Shown: positions 1-10,405, counted from the first letter of the stretch. The stretch: DNA of 64,000 bases from Caulifigura coniformis (GCF_007745175.1 NZ_CP036271.1:1508154-1572153), one strand, 5' to 3'. Notes: generated by a model from the letters alone, not told the origin. Made by a program: numbers and translations.

Positions 1-1
1 T

Positions 2-409
2 CCTGACAGCCCCGGCATTTCGGCCCAGCTCTTTTCCGCCGTCGCCGATGGCGACGTGATGGTCGACATGATCGTCCAGAACCAGAGCCACAGCGGTCGG
101 GCCCGGGTCTCGCTCACCGTGGATCGCGCCGATCTCGAACGCTGCCTGCTGCTGGTTCGGGAAGTCGTCTCGCAGTGGCCGGAGGCAACGCTGACATACG
201 ATCCGGAGATTGCGACGCTCTCCGTCGTCGGCATTGGCCTGCGGACTCATACCGGCGTGGGAGAACGCATGTTCCGGGCGCTGGCAGACGCCAGCATCAA
301 CATCCAGCTGATCAACACCAGTGAAATGCGGATGAGCGCGGTCGTCGCGCGATCAGAAGGCAAGAAGGCGCACGAAGCGCTGCTCAAAGCCTTCAGTCTG
401 AATTCCTGA
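2..409 (+). CDS. lysC: Aspartate kinase, C-terminal part (5' end outside window)
   Basis: Aspartokinase phosphorylates L-aspartate with ATP, the first step to lysine, threonine and methionine (and diaminopimelate). Only the last 135 residues are inside the window, and they read as the tandem ACT regulatory domains. The first shows the PGI-x-A-LF-AVADG-x-V-DMIVQN pattern. The second shows SVVGIGLRTHTGVGERMF followed by a NIQLINTSE motif, which forms the amino-acid effector site in known aspartokinases. The catalytic domain lies to the left of base 1. The gene ends with TGA at 407-409. Feedback inhibition by lysine and/or threonine is expected from the family, but which effector acts cannot be read from this fragment. 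Identity is secure. Confidence 0.93.
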   Translation, partial: PDSPGISAQLFSAVADGDVMVDMIVQNQSHSGRARVSLTVDRADLERCLLLVREVVSQWPEATLTYDPEIATLSVVGIGLRTHTGVGERMFRALADASINIQLINTSEMRMSAVVARSEGKKAHEALLKAFSLNS

Positions 410-540
410 GGGATCGCTGGCCGAGGCCGATGGGCGCCGCGCGTTCACTGCTCCAGGACTCGCCTCGAGACGCACGAACACTGTGCGGCATGACGCTCCG
501 GATAAGCTCCGTGACGCCATGCCACGCGTGAACCCCTTGC

Positions 541-1899
541 CTAGTTCGAGAGCGCCTCGGCGACGTCCGTCCGGTAAGCCGTCAGCGCCGGCAGGAAGCC
601 GACCAGCGTTGCCATGGCGACCATGATCGGCACGATCACGAACTCCATCGGGTCGAAATAGGCGGGGTTGATCACCAGCCCGCTGCGTGCGGCGACAAGT
701 GGCCCCCCGAGTACCACCAGGCCATGCCCCAGGAGGATTCCCAGGAGCCCTCCCCCGACGCACAGGAGCAGCGACTCGACGAGCACGATTGAAAACACCG
801 TCTGACGCCGCGCGCCGAGCGCCCGCATGATGCCGATCTCGCGACGCCGGTCGGCCATCGAGTTGTAGATGCTCACGAAGATCCCGATGCCGGAGACGGC
901 GATAATCAGGGCCGTCAGCACGATGACCGCCAGCCGCACATTCGCCAGCAGGCCGTCCATGAGCCGCCTCATCACCATCACCGGATTGGCCGCGTCGGCC
1001 CGGTAACCTTTCCGGAGGAACGTCTGCAGGCTCATTGCGTTCGCTCCGCGTTGCGGCAGGTCGTCCCCTCCCTTGCAGATGACGACAATGGACGTGATCT
1101 GCCGCTGCACATCGGGCACGACGCCGCCGGGGTGGTAATGGACGCCCCGAGCGCGGGCATCTGCCTCTGCAGCCAGTTCCTTCGCATACTTCTGCTGAAG
1201 GATTGCGAGGTCGTCCCCGAAGAACGCGGACTCCGACTGGATCGCTTCGACAAGCGGCTTCTCGTGTCCGCCCAGCGAAAGAAAGCCTTCCAGGTTCACA
1301 AACACGCTGCGGTCGTTCGGAGTGTTCGTGACGTCCAGCACGCCGGTGATCTTGAAGCGTTCGTCATGCACGTGGTCGTCCTGACCGCCGTGGATCATGC
1401 GGAACTCGTCCCCAACGCCCCAATTGTTTTTTCGGGCGACTTCACTGCCGATCACCGCCTCCCACGCTCCGGACATCACGCGGCCGTCGCCCATCATGCG
1501 GAACCGCTTGCCGTCACCACCATAGGGAGTCGTCAGGTATTCGGTGGTCGTTCCGACGATCGGAAACTGACCGACCTCAGTTTCGTCCCCCAGCGCGATT
1601 GGAATCGCTTTCTCCACTTCCGGACGCTTCAGGATCTCCTGATAGAAGCGCCACGGGAGGTTCTCGATCGGTCGGTCGATTCGGTAGATCGTGCTCAGGA
1701 TCAGCTGGAAATGACTGCCGCGCGGCCCGATGACGAGGTCATAGCCCGTCCCCGTCTGGTTGAACATGTTGCTGATGACGCCGTTGATGATCAGCACGGC
1801 GACCATCAACGCGACACCCAGCGCCACGCTGAGTGCGGTGAGCAGCGATGAAAGCGACCGCTGACGCAGGCTCTTGAATGCAATCGAGAACAGGTTCAT
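541..1899 (-). CDS. ABC transporter permease, FtsX/MacB-type
   Basis: This 452-residue inner-membrane protein has the topology of the LolC/E, FtsX and MacB permeases. There is one transmembrane helix near residues 18-42, then a large periplasmic domain of about 270 residues, then three C-terminal helices near 320-346, 365-395 and 420-448. The cytoplasmic coupling segment after the second helix (YNSMADRRREIGIMRALGA) is the FtsX-family hallmark. Its start ATG overlaps the stop of the upstream ATPase gene by four bases, so the two are translationally coupled and form one exporter. Such systems extract lipoproteins, export peptides or transmit mechanical signals. The substrate cannot be told here, and no membrane-fusion partner is adjacent. 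Confidence 0.88.
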   Translation of the reverse strand: MNLFSIAFKSLRQRSLSSLLTALSVALGVALMVAVLIINGVISNMFNQTGTGYDLVIGPRGSHFQLILSTIYRIDRPIENLPWRFYQEILKRPEVEKAIPIALGDETEVGQFPIVGTTTEYLTTPYGGDGKRFRMMGDGRVMSGAWEAVIGSEVARKNNWGVGDEFRMIHGGQDDHVHDERFKITGVLDVTNTPNDRSVFVNLEGFLSLGGHEKPLVEAIQSESAFFGDDLAILQQKYAKELAAEADARARGVHYHPGGVVPDVQRQITSIVVICKGGDDLPQRGANAMSLQTFLRKGYRADAANPVMVMRRLMDGLLANVRLAVIVLTALIIAVSGIGIFVSIYNSMADRRREIGIMRALGARRQTVFSIVLVESLLLCVGGGLLGILLGHGLVVLGGPLVAARSGLVINPAYFDPMEFVIVPIMVAMATLVGFLPALTAYRTDVAEALSN

Positions 1900-2567
1900 T
1901 CCACGGCCCCCGGCTTGTTGAATTCGGCCAGGCGTTCGACGCGCGGGAACTGCGCGGCCGCCTCGGGCGAATGGGTGACCAGGAGCAGCGACACGTTCAG
2001 CTCCTCACATCCCTTGCGCAACAACGACAACACCTTCTCCTGATTGGCCGTGTCGACGTTCGCCGTCGGCTCGTCGGCGAGCATCAACCGCGGCTTGTTT
2101 CCCAGCGCCCGCGCAACCGCCACCCGCTGCTGTTCGCCGACTGACATCTGCGGCGGACGATGATTCAGGCGATGGGACAGGCCGACCTTTTCAAGCAGCG
2201 CTTTCGCGAAGGTGCGGTCCGCCTTGCCGGAGAAGCTCATCCCCAGAAGTACGTTTTCCAGGGCGGTAAACGCGGGAAGCAGGTTGAATGTCTGGAACAC
2301 AATCCCGATTCGCTCGGCGCGGAATCGGTCGCGGGCCGGCTCCGAAAGGCGACTGATCTCCGTCCCGTCGACGACAATCGAACCGGAGTCGGCCGCGGTG
2401 ATTCCGGCGATCACGTTGAGCAGCGTCGTCTTGCCGCCGCCGCTCTGTCCGACGAGCGCCACCTGCTCTCCCTGGATGAGCTGGAAGCTTTCGACGTTCA
2501 GGACCGGTAGCATGCCGCCTCCTGGCTCGCGGTAGCTCTTCCGCACGTTGGTCAGTTTCAAAGACAT
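1896..2567 (-). CDS. ABC transporter ATP-binding protein (LolD/MacB type)
   Basis: This is a 223-residue nucleotide-binding subunit that powers the permease encoded immediately downstream (ATGA overlap at 1896-1899). Walker A GQSGGGKTT lies at residues 40-48, Walker B LMLADEP at 161-167 and the switch histidine at 199. The signature reads MSVGEQQR at 141-148, so the usual LSGGQ has Val in place of the first Gly, an uncommon but tolerated change. The LADEPTANVD run matches the LolD/MacB branch, whose DEPT-x-N-D motif is typical. Length is normal for the family. The gene is probably the first of a two-gene operon. The substrate is unknown. Confidence 0.9.
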   Translation of the reverse strand: MSLKLTNVRKSYREPGGGMLPVLNVESFQLIQGEQVALVGQSGGGKTTLLNVIAGITAADSGSIVVDGTEISRLSEPARDRFRAERIGIVFQTFNLLPAFTALENVLLGMSFSGKADRTFAKALLEKVGLSHRLNHRPPQMSVGEQQRVAVARALGNKPRLMLADEPTANVDTANQEKVLSLLRKGCEELNVSLLLVTHSPEAAAQFPRVERLAEFNKPGAVE

Positions 2568-2661
2568 GCTCAGTGAATCTGTTGGAGTTCAGTCTTCAGG
2601 AGTCGCGTCTCGACAACGGCCTCCGCTCCGGCGTTCAGCAGGGGCAGTGTGGCTGGCGAAG

Positions 2662-3546
2662 TCATTTCCACGCAAATTCCTGCCCCGTCAGGACCTCGTA
2701 CGCCTCGACGTACTTCTCGCGGGTCCGCCGGATCACGTCGTCCGGAAGCTCCGGGGGGGGACTGTTCTTGTCCCATGGCTGGGTTTCGAGCCAGTCACGA
2801 ACGAACTGCTTGTCGTACGACGCCTGCGGCCGGCCCGGTTCATACGCGTTTTGCGGCCAGAATCGTGAACTGTCCGGGGTGAGAACTTCATCAATCAGGA
2901 TCATCTCGCCTTCCACCCGTCCGAACTCGAACTTGGTATCCGCAATGATGATTCCCTTTTCGAGGGCGTAGGCCGCTCCCTGGGCATAGAGATCAAGGCT
3001 CAGGTCGCGCAGTCGGGTGGCCACCTCCAGCCCGACGATGTTGCAGGTCGTCGCGAAGGAGACATTTTCGTCGTGCCCGGTCTCGGCCTTGATCGCCGGA
3101 GTGAAGATCGGCTCGGGCAATCGGTCGCTTTCCTTGAGCCCGGGCGGCAGTTTCACGCCACAAACCTCTCCGCTCTGCTGGTACTCCTTCCAGCCTGATC
3201 CGGAGAGGTAGCCGCGAACGACGCACTCGATCGGAGCGACCTGCGTCTTGCGGACGATCATGCTGCGTCCCGCGAGCGACTCGCGGTCGACGTCCGCGGG
3301 CAGCGGCAGGTCGCTGACGTTCGTGCTGATCAGGTGATGCTGGACCTGCAGGCGGCGGAACCAGAAGTCGCTGATCTGTGTCAGCACGCGTCCCTTGTCG
3401 GGGATACCGCTGGGAAGCACCCAGTCGAACGCGCTGATCCGGTCGGTTGCCACCAGGAGGAGGAAGTCGCCGAAATCGTAAACGTCGCGCACTTTTCCGC
3501 GGCGAACAGGGCGGCCGGGGATCTCGGTGCGCAGGAGAGGAGTCAT
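2662..3546 (-). CDS. purC: Phosphoribosylaminoimidazole-succinocarboxamide synthase (SAICAR synthetase)
   Basis: PurC joins CAIR and aspartate with ATP in de novo purine synthesis. Family motifs are present in order: [12 protein letters not shown] near the N-terminus, the DRISAFD segment, [16 protein letters not shown], and [12 protein letters not shown] in the C-terminal half. The frame is open upstream to 3717, but the extra 57 residues do not look like PurC. The ATG at 3544-3546 gives a 294-residue protein beginning [10 protein letters not shown], which matches the family length and start. No strong ribosome-binding site is visible, so the start rests on homology. The 5' region faces the divergent sigma-54 activator gene. 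Confidence 0.95.
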   Translation of the reverse strand: MTPLLRTEIPGRPVRRGKVRDVYDFGDFLLLVATDRISAFDWVLPSGIPDKGRVLTQISDFWFRRLQVQHHLISTNVSDLPLPADVDRESLAGRSMIVRKTQVAPIECVVRGYLSGSGWKEYQQSGEVCGVKLPPGLKESDRLPEPIFTPAIKAETGHDENVSFATTCNIVGLEVATRLRDLSLDLYAQGAAYALEKGIIIADTKFEFGRVEGEMILIDEVLTPDSSRFWPQNAYEPGRPQASYDKQFVRDWLETQPWDKNSPPPELPDDVIRRTREKYVEAYEVLTGQEFAWK

Positions 3547-3909
3547 GGGAGGCTCAAACGTCCGTGTGTCGAAGGGAATCTGGAGTATGTCGAACGCTGC
3601 GGGCCGGGAAAACTCTCCGGGTACTATGTATTTGCAATTCTTTTGCAGAATGTTGACTCTCGGCAACACGTTGACGGAACGCAACGCGCAAAACACCCGG
3701 TCCCGGCCACTCGCCACAGTTCGTAAACACCGTGTTCATCAAGAATTCAGGCGATTGAACACACTTTCCGTTTCAGGGAATGAACATGGGCACGGGCTTT
3801 GAATCAGGAGAGCGAGAACCGTTGCGGCCAGTCAACGACCGGAAAACTTGCCTTCCGGACTCCGGGACCTGCCGCTGCCACGGACGCTTCGCCCAAGAAC
3901 TGACCGCCC
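3547..3909. other. Divergent intergenic region between purC and the sigma-54 activator gene
   Basis: No gene is supported here. The stretch 3621-3665 is clearly more AT-rich than its surroundings and is the likely promoter area for purC on the minus strand. It contains two TTTGCA hexamers at 3631-3636 and 3642-3647, spaced 11 bases start to start (about one helical turn), which could be a small operator. TTGACT at 3653-3658 and TTGACG near 3672 could serve as plus-strand -35 elements, but no convincing -10 partner was found. Confidence 0.35.
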
Positions 3910-5289
3910 ATGATCCCTCCGACCGTCCTCCTCGTCACTCCAGACTCCGACCTCGCGGCCACGCTGACGCTGGAACTCGGGGAAGCCTGTGAACCGGTCA
4001 TCGTGACGGACGTGGGAGGCCTTCCGGAAGACCGGGGCGACGACCGCGTGGCCGCGGTCGTCCTCGATGTCCGCCAGTCCCCACACGGCGGCCATGCGAT
4101 CGATCGCCTGCTCGGGGAACTCACTGCCGAGATTCCCGAGGGTAAGGTCATCCTGCTCGCCGACCTCTTCTGTCCGGAAGTGATCGAGCGACGTGCCGCG
4201 ACGAACGGCATGCCCCTCGTCCGTACGGGTCCCCAGGCACTCGGCGCCCTCATCAGTCACATCGTCGCCCGACTTCCCAAACCGGAAGTCCCCGCTGCCC
4301 CTCCGCTGAACAGCATCGCCGACGGCTTCGAAACCAGTTCACCGCAGGTCCGGCGCATGCTGGACGATCTCTTCATCGCCGCAGGCCACGACGTCACGAT
4401 CCTGCTCATCGGTGAAACCGGCTCGGGCAAGACGTACCTCTCCAACCTGATCCACAGCAGTTCCCCGCGTGCCAGCGAGCCCTTTCTGCATGTCGCCTGC
4501 GGCGCGCTGCCCCGTGAGTTGATCGAAAGCGAACTCTTCGGCCACGTCAAAGGCGCCTTCACCAGCGCTCACGCTGACAAAGAGGGCAAATTCCTGGCGG
4601 CCGGCCGCGGGACGGTGCTGCTCGACGAAATCGACGTCCTCGGCCCGGAGCAGCAGGTCAAGCTCCTGCGGGTCATCGAGACGGGCGAGTTCGAACCGGT
4701 CGGTTCGAACCGCACCTATCGGTCACAAGCCCGGCTCGTCGTCGCCAGCAACCTCGAACTCCAGCCGCTCGTCGAACAGGGAAAGTTCCGGCCCGACCTG
4801 TACTACCGGCTCAACATGCTCAAATTCGACGTCCCGGCGTTGCGCAAGCGCAAGGTCGACGTCATTCCACTCGCCCGAAAGTTCATCACCCGCTTCCAGC
4901 AGAAGCATGGCATCAGCATCCGGCACGTCGACGACAGCATGCTCGACGCGCTGGTCGACTATCCCTGGCCGGGCAATGTTCGTGAACTCGAACATGTGAT
5001 CCAGCGGGCTGTCATTTACTGCCGAGAAGGGGTTCTGACGGCCGAGCACCTCCCACCGCACATCCTCGCCGGTCAGTTCGGTCCGGGAAATGATCCCTCC
5101 GTCCAGCTCGGCGGTCGTGGCCTGGGGCGCGAGCCGTCACTCGGGCGACAGGTCGCCGTGACCGAACGCGAAATCATCGAGCAGACCCTGTTCAAGAACA
5201 ACAACAGCCGCACGATCACCGCCCGCGAACTCGGCATCAGCCGCGTCACGCTCTACAACAAGATGAAGAAGTACAACATGATGCAGTGA
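3910..5289 (+). CDS. Sigma-54-dependent transcriptional activator (Fis family) with degenerate receiver domain
   Basis: This 459-residue enhancer-binding protein has three parts. Residues 1-120 resemble a response-regulator receiver: an aspartate sits at position 53 in VVLDV, but the acidic pair after strand 1 is missing (LLVTPDSD). Residues 135-375 form the AAA+ sigma-54 interaction domain, with Walker A GETGSGKT (168-175), Walker B VLLDEID (236-242) and the arginine-finger segment RPDLYYRLN (294-302). The C-terminus is a Fis-type helix-turn-helix (TARELGISRVTLYNKMKKY). The sigma-54 contact loop is GAFTSA (215-220) instead of GAFTGA. The protein would remodel RNA polymerase-sigma-54 at distant promoters. 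No kinase is adjacent, so phosphorylation control is doubtful. Confidence 0.9.
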   Translation: MIPPTVLLVTPDSDLAATLTLELGEACEPVIVTDVGGLPEDRGDDRVAAVVLDVRQSPHGGHAIDRLLGELTAEIPEGKVILLADLFCPEVIERRAATNGMPLVRTGPQALGALISHIVARLPKPEVPAAPPLNSIADGFETSSPQVRRMLDDLFIAAGHDVTILLIGETGSGKTYLSNLIHSSSPRASEPFLHVACGALPRELIESELFGHVKGAFTSAHADKEGKFLAAGRGTVLLDEIDVLGPEQQVKLLRVIETGEFEPVGSNRTYRSQARLVVASNLELQPLVEQGKFRPDLYYRLNMLKFDVPALRKRKVDVIPLARKFITRFQQKHGISIRHVDDSMLDALVDYPWPGNVRELEHVIQRAVIYCREGVLTAEHLPPHILAGQFGPGNDPSVQLGGRGLGREPSLGRQVAVTEREIIEQTLFKNNNSRTITARELGISRVTLYNKMKKYNMMQ

Positions 5290-5351
5290 CGGCGGCGCCA
5301 CGTGCTCCCGGCCGGGAATACTGTCGCTGAGATACTTCGAAGACGTGGTCC

Positions 5352-6530
5352 CTAAACGACGTTCTTCCTGAGTTCGTCCAGCGGGTAGAAAGTGTCGCGC
5401 CAGCGGATGCCTCCCTGCCACAGGTTCAGGATCATCGTCCGCAGCTGAATGCCGGCGAACAGCACCACTCCCAACGGAAACAGGATCCCCAGCCAGGAGG
5501 GCTGACCGTTCGACAGGCAGGCCCGCCCCGCGAAGACGACGTACACCGCCGCTGCGATTGCGAACATCAGGTTCGCGGGCCAGGGCGTCATGAACATCGC
5601 GGCGAAGGGGAGCACGTAGACAATCATCAGGAACGCGTTCGCGAACAGGACGAGACCTTTGCGGTAATCGGCTCCGGCAAAGGTGTTCTTCTCGAGGCCG
5701 CGAATCAGTTCCCAGACGCTGGTGTACCACTCGACCGCGAGATGCTCGCTCGCGATGACGAAGTCGGGCTGGAATCCGGCATCTTTCAGCACCTTGCCCA
5801 GCTTCACGTCGTCATCCGGCCTCAGCCTCAGCTTCTCGTGCCCTCCGATCGACCGATAGGCCGACGCCCGCACCAGGTTGAAGGCGCCGATGCCGACAAA
5901 CGCCGACTTGTCCTTCGACCGCACGGCCCACGCCTTCACGTAGAGCACGAAGCACATCGAAAACACGGGCACGAACGCCCGCAGCCAGAATGACGGCGTG
6001 ACCACGCGCGGAGTCGCGGCGAGATGGTCCAGACGTTCCCCCTCGGCGAACGTCACGGCCTTTCGAAGCGTGTCCGGGGCGAAAATGACGTCGGCATCGG
6101 TAAACAGGAGCCATTCTCCATCCGAGCGGAATGCGCCGACATGCAGGGCGTTGTTCTTGCCCAGCCATCCATTGGGCAACTGGTCGATCTCCACGACATT
6201 CAGTCGCGGGTCCTCAGCGGCGAGGCGGGCCAGGATCGCCGCCGTTCCGTCCGTTGAACGATCGTTGACGACCGTCATCTGCAGGGCCGGATAGTCGAGC
6301 GCCAGCAGCGAACGCACTCCCTCTTCGATGTTCCGCTCTTCGTTCCGCGCGGCGACCACGATCGAGACTCTCGGCCAGACCGCCCGGCCCTCAGCATCAA
6401 CCGACGACAGGGAGCGGATGACGTGTTCCGAGAGGGCCCACAGGGCCGCGCACACCCCCGCGGCGGCGAAATCGATGCCTGCGAGGGCCGTCCAGATCCA
6501 GTCGGTCGTCGTCACACGGTGTCCTGTCAA
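5352..6530 (-). CDS. Family 2 glycosyltransferase, membrane-anchored (HpnB/CrtQ-like)
   Basis: This 392-residue inverting glycosyltransferase has a GT-A fold. It begins with an N-terminal membrane segment (residues 12-36). The catalytic domain contains SIVVAARNEE (56-65), NDRSTDGT (89-96), PNGWLGKNNA (119-128) and the metal-binding TDAD (144-147). Two to three hydrophobic helices follow near residues 290-365. The GWLGK motif is typical of the hopanoid-associated HpnB and carotenoid CrtQ group, so a lipid-linked acceptor is plausible, but no hopanoid or carotenoid genes lie nearby. The gene converges on the sigma-54 activator gene with 62 bases between stops. The start ATG at 6528-6530 was kept because the N-terminal helix follows directly. 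Confidence 0.8.
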   Translation of the reverse strand: MTGHRVTTTDWIWTALAGIDFAAAGVCAALWALSEHVIRSLSSVDAEGRAVWPRVSIVVAARNEERNIEEGVRSLLALDYPALQMTVVNDRSTDGTAAILARLAAEDPRLNVVEIDQLPNGWLGKNNALHVGAFRSDGEWLLFTDADVIFAPDTLRKAVTFAEGERLDHLAATPRVVTPSFWLRAFVPVFSMCFVLYVKAWAVRSKDKSAFVGIGAFNLVRASAYRSIGGHEKLRLRPDDDVKLGKVLKDAGFQPDFVIASEHLAVEWYTSVWELIRGLEKNTFAGADYRKGLVLFANAFLMIVYVLPFAAMFMTPWPANLMFAIAAAVYVVFAGRACLSNGQPSWLGILFPLGVVLFAGIQLRTMILNLWQGGIRWRDTFYPLDELRKNVV

Positions 6531-6930
6531 AACGCAGTTTCTGCCGAAGGCCGTCGCAGCGGCACGTCAGCGCCTCCAGGCGCAGTCCGTCGGCTCTTGC
6601 AACACTGGACAGAAACCGGGCCGTATCCGCGAGTTCGAGCAGAGGTTTACCCAGTTTGCCCGACCGGAACACACGGTAGGAGATTCACGACCGGCACGAC
6701 ACGGATTGCCGATTCCCTCGATTGAACCGCTCATACTGTCGATTCAAGACGACGTCGCACAATCGCGCTGATCCGCGCGGAGGCTCACCTTCGAGGGGGC
6801 TGTCCACGCCGGCTCCGGCCCGACGGTGTCTGGGGACTGGCTTCCGCCAGGGACGCCGGGCGACGAGCTTCACTGGGGGGACGCCGGAAAGACTCCGGCG
6901 GCCGGGGATTGACAGGGTGGGGGAACTCAG
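6531..6930. other. Intergenic region upstream of the outer-membrane protein gene
   Basis: There is no coding sequence that I can support in these 400 bases. A short perfect hairpin with 7-base arms (CGCCGGA/TCCGGCG, 6882-6900) lies 31 bases upstream of the next start codon and could influence its translation. A TTGACA string at 6909-6914 is too close to the start codon to be a useful -35 element. Confidence 0.3.
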
Positions 6931-8133
6931 ATGCTTCGATGCAGCAGGATGCTGGTCGTACTCCTGGCGGGCTGGCTGGTCATGGGCGGCTCCGCACAGG
7001 CCCAGCTGCAGGTGGAAGCCAACTATCTGATCATGAAGCGCCAGGATTCCGATTCCTCGCGGTTCATCAGCGGACCGCAGGGCGTCTCCGGTGCAGATGA
7101 ATACGGTTTCGCGTCCGGCTATCGCTTCGGAATCGTCGGCGGCTACGACTGGTTCGAAGTCGAAGCATTGTTCGCGCAGGTTGACGACTGGACCGACAGC
7201 CAGGATCGCGTCCTCGACGCCGGGCTGTCATTCGACGACGCGGCCGCGAATCCCCTCGTCTTTCCCGGTGGACCAGCGAACATTCTCGCGTTCCGCAACG
7301 CCCTCTTCGACGCGGCCACGAATGGCGGCGCGGTCGGCCAGGACGAAACTCTCGAAGGCGAACTCCTGCAACCTGGAGCCATCGCGCGGGTCCGGTCCAG
7401 CAGCCGTTACCGCGACTTCGAATTGAACTTCGGAACCAACCGCACCACGAACTGGTACCGCTTCGGCCTCGGTTGGCGCAACATCCGCCTCAACGACCGC
7501 ACGCAGTTCGCGACGATCGGCACGTTCGACGCCATCGACATCGATGACGGCAACGTCAATGGCGAAGCGGGCAACGATGACAACGACGCCCTCTCGGATG
7601 CCGCACTCGTCGCTGCCGGTTTCAGCATCACCTCGGGCGCTGCTGACGGGTATGACGCCGCGGACGTCGTGGGCGCCGGCCCGGATACGCTGGCTGTCTT
7701 CTACGGCGGAAGCGCGGATAACGAACTCAATGGTCTGCAGGCGATCGCCGCCGCCCAGCTGACTGAATCTGAGCACTTCGTGATCGAAGTCGTCGGCAAG
7801 GCGGGTCTGTACCACAACAGCGTGCACGCCAACACCACCGAAATGCTGGTCGGCAGCGTCAACGACGACTCGGTCTACACCCGCTACTACTCAGATCAGA
7901 AGAGCACCGCCTCTTTCGCGGGCAGCCTCGGCCTGCAGGCCCGGATCCCTGTGACGGACTACATCACGTTCACGACGGGCTACGAAGGGATGGTCCTGAC
8001 CGGGATCGCTCTCGGCGGACAGCAGTTCGACGGGATCCACACCGACATCCTGGGCAACACCGTCTACTCGGCCCGGGCCAATGACAGCACGTTCCTCCAC
8101 GGAGCCAAGTTCGGCCTCGAGTTGACGTTCTGA
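6931..8133 (+). CDS. Putative outer-membrane beta-barrel protein (BBP7-like)
   Basis: This 400-residue exported protein starts with a clear signal peptide (MLRCSRMLVVLLAGWLVMG, cleavage expected after the AQA near residue 24). The mature part has alternating polar/aromatic strands such as YRFGIVGGYDWFEVEALF, and it ends in FGLELTF, the terminal-Phe pattern recognised by the BAM machinery. The overall layout resembles the BBP7 barrels common in planctomycetes. Long acidic Asp/Asn/Gly-rich loops between strands (for example residues 205-225) may bind calcium. A strong ribosome-binding site (GGGGGAA) sits 5 bases before the ATG. The specific role is unknown. The barrel and envelope location are inferences from pattern. 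Confidence 0.68.
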   Translation: MLRCSRMLVVLLAGWLVMGGSAQAQLQVEANYLIMKRQDSDSSRFISGPQGVSGADEYGFASGYRFGIVGGYDWFEVEALFAQVDDWTDSQDRVLDAGLSFDDAAANPLVFPGGPANILAFRNALFDAATNGGAVGQDETLEGELLQPGAIARVRSSSRYRDFELNFGTNRTTNWYRFGLGWRNIRLNDRTQFATIGTFDAIDIDDGNVNGEAGNDDNDALSDAALVAAGFSITSGAADGYDAADVVGAGPDTLAVFYGGSADNELNGLQAIAAAQLTESEHFVIEVVGKAGLYHNSVHANTTEMLVGSVNDDSVYTRYYSDQKSTASFAGSLGLQARIPVTDYITFTTGYEGMVLTGIALGGQQFDGIHTDILGNTVYSARANDSTFLHGAKFGLELTF

Positions 8134-8191
8134 TTGATACACCGGCGGCCGGAACGTCTGCGAGGCAAATCAACACGGCCTCGCGCCGCTC

Positions 8192-8746
<555 letters not shown>

Positions 8747-8851
8747 TGAACAGATTCAGAATTCAGAGGGAAGGATCCGGGGACGAATCCGGCGGCGTGA
8801 GCTGCGACCCGACTGGGAAGCGCGGAACGAAATCGCTGAGTGCACTGTGGT

Positions 8852-10405
8852 TTACATCACGGAGAAGTAATTCGCCACAGCATAGTCGAATCCTTCCTTC
8901 GTCACCCGCTTCGGCAGCTGCTTATAGGTGCAGTAGTTCTTTACCTGCAGCAGTAAATCCCGCGGCTGGCAGCTGCGGAGCGGCCGCCCTGTCGCGGTGT
9001 AGTGCTTCTCGAGAAGGTAATCGACGGCCTCTGGGTCGTGGATCAGGCCCAGCTTGGGAGCGAGGATCGAGCACAGAGTCCGGAAGTGGTCGAGAGTCGG
9101 ATCGGGCACCTTGATCTTGTACGGAATTCGCCGCAGGAACGCTCCGTCGACCAGGTTCTTCGGCTCGAGGTTGGTGGAGAAGATGATCAACTGGTCGAAG
9201 GGGACCTGGATCTTCTTGCCGCTCGGAAGGTTCAGGTAGTCGTACCGCTTTTCCAGGGGCACAATCCAGCGGTTGAGCAGCGTCGTCACGGGCATCGTCT
9301 GGCGGCCGAAATCGTCGATCACCAGGGTGCCGCCGTTACTCTTCAGTTGCAGCGACGCCTCGCAGATCTTCGTCTGCGGGTTCTGCGTCACTTCCAGTTC
9401 CTGCATCGTCAATTCGCCACCAGCCACCACGGTCGGCCGTGTGATACGGACCCATCGGGGATCGACGCCGGACAGGTCGAACAGCCCTTCGGTCGTCGGC
9501 GATTCCACTTCCTCATGCACGCCCGGATCGAACACGCGGATGATTTCACCGTCAATCCCCAGCGCCCGCGGAATCCAGATCGTGTCGCCGAAGCAGCGTG
9601 TCACGCGCTCAGCCAGGCTCGTCTTGCCGTTGCCCGCCTCGCCGAACAGGAACATGCCGCGCCCCGAATTGATCGCCGGGCCCAGCTGATCGAGGAGCTC
9701 ATCCCGCACGAGGAGATCCGAAAAGGCGCGTTTCAGCGCCTCTTCCGTCACCTGCAGGCCACAGCTTGTCTGGGCCGACATCGCTCTCAGGTAGTCGGCC
9801 AGACAAATCGGAGCGGCACCGAAGTAGGTGCACTCTTCGTTGTAGCGCTTGCCCCGGTCGCGCCCCGTATCAGTAATCGCATAGATGTAGTCGCCCATCT
9901 CCGCAGCACTCTTGAACGCCACCAGCTGCTCGTGCTTCCACTGCCGGAGCAGCGGGTCGACGATGCCGAACGGAAGGCGGATCTGAGTCGACACCTCGCG
10001 CCCGGAAGCGGAGCCCTTCTGAAGCAGATACTTGAGGCACAGCCGCTGAACGTCTTCTTCAGTCAGGCCCGCTTCCCGGAGGTCCTGCGGGATCTTCGGA
10101 CGAAAGCCTTCGTCCTGCGCGTTGGGGTCGCCCAGCAGTGAGTTGACGCGTTCGAACAGCGCCTCGAGGTGACGGTGCCCCCGGATGGCGTCGGGAGTTT
10201 CACCGCGTCGCTTGCGGACCACCCCGCCGCGACCCGAGTTGACGAACTCCCCTTCGTCATCCCCCTCCTGCGGCTCCTCGACGACGAGTGACTCCGGCGA
10301 CGGCATCTGGACCGCCGGCGCCGGCGGAGTCGGTTCGGTCTTCTCTTTCGACTTCGACCGGATCTGCGCCAGGAACTCTGCGGGCGACAGCTTGGACAGA
10401 GACAT
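8852..10405 (-). CDS. AAA family ATPase with N-terminal winged-helix-like region
   Basis: This 517-residue cytoplasmic ATPase has a disordered Pro/Glu-rich N-terminus (about 1-75), a predicted winged-helix-like segment (about 110-185) and a single AAA domain. Walker A is GEAGNGKT (255-262), Walker [10 protein letters not shown] (361-369), the sensor-1 segment IIFSTNLEP (407-415), and a [11 protein letters not shown] arginine-finger region follows near 421. The frame is open 36 residues further (to 10513), but those residues look non-conserved, so the start is placed at the ATG 10403-10405 ([10 protein letters not shown]). Related ATPases occur in planctomycetes near pilus or secretion genes. 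I do not recognise a specific function. Confidence 0.72.
   Translation of the reverse strand: MSLSKLSPAEFLAQIRSKSKEKTEPTPPAPAVQMPSPESLVVEEPQEGDDEGEFVNSGRGGVVRKRRGETPDAIRGHRHLEALFERVNSLLGDPNAQDEGFRPKIPQDLREAGLTEEDVQRLCLKYLLQKGSASGREVSTQIRLPFGIVDPLLRQWKHEQLVAFKSAAEMGDYIYAITDTGRDRGKRYNEECTYFGAAPICLADYLRAMSAQTSCGLQVTEEALKRAFSDLLVRDELLDQLGPAINSGRGMFLFGEAGNGKTSLAERVTRCFGDTIWIPRALGIDGEIIRVFDPGVHEEVESPTTEGLFDLSGVDPRWVRITRPTVVAGGELTMQELEVTQNPQTKICEASLQLKSNGGTLVIDDFGRQTMPVTTLLNRWIVPLEKRYDYLNLPSGKKIQVPFDQLIIFSTNLEPKNLVDGAFLRRIPYKIKVPDPTLDHFRTLCSILAPKLGLIHDPEAVDYLLEKHYTATGRPLRSCQPRDLLLQVKNYCTYKQLPKRVTKEGFDYAVANYFSVM

Noticed and set aside
1051-1851. Plus-strand frame opposite the FtsX-type permease
   Set aside because: Shadow of the permease gene with no independent evidence.
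2571-2590. AATCTGTTGGAGTT shared with about 42220
   Set aside because: A 14-base match is expected by chance several times in 64 kb of high-GC sequence, and flanks do not match.
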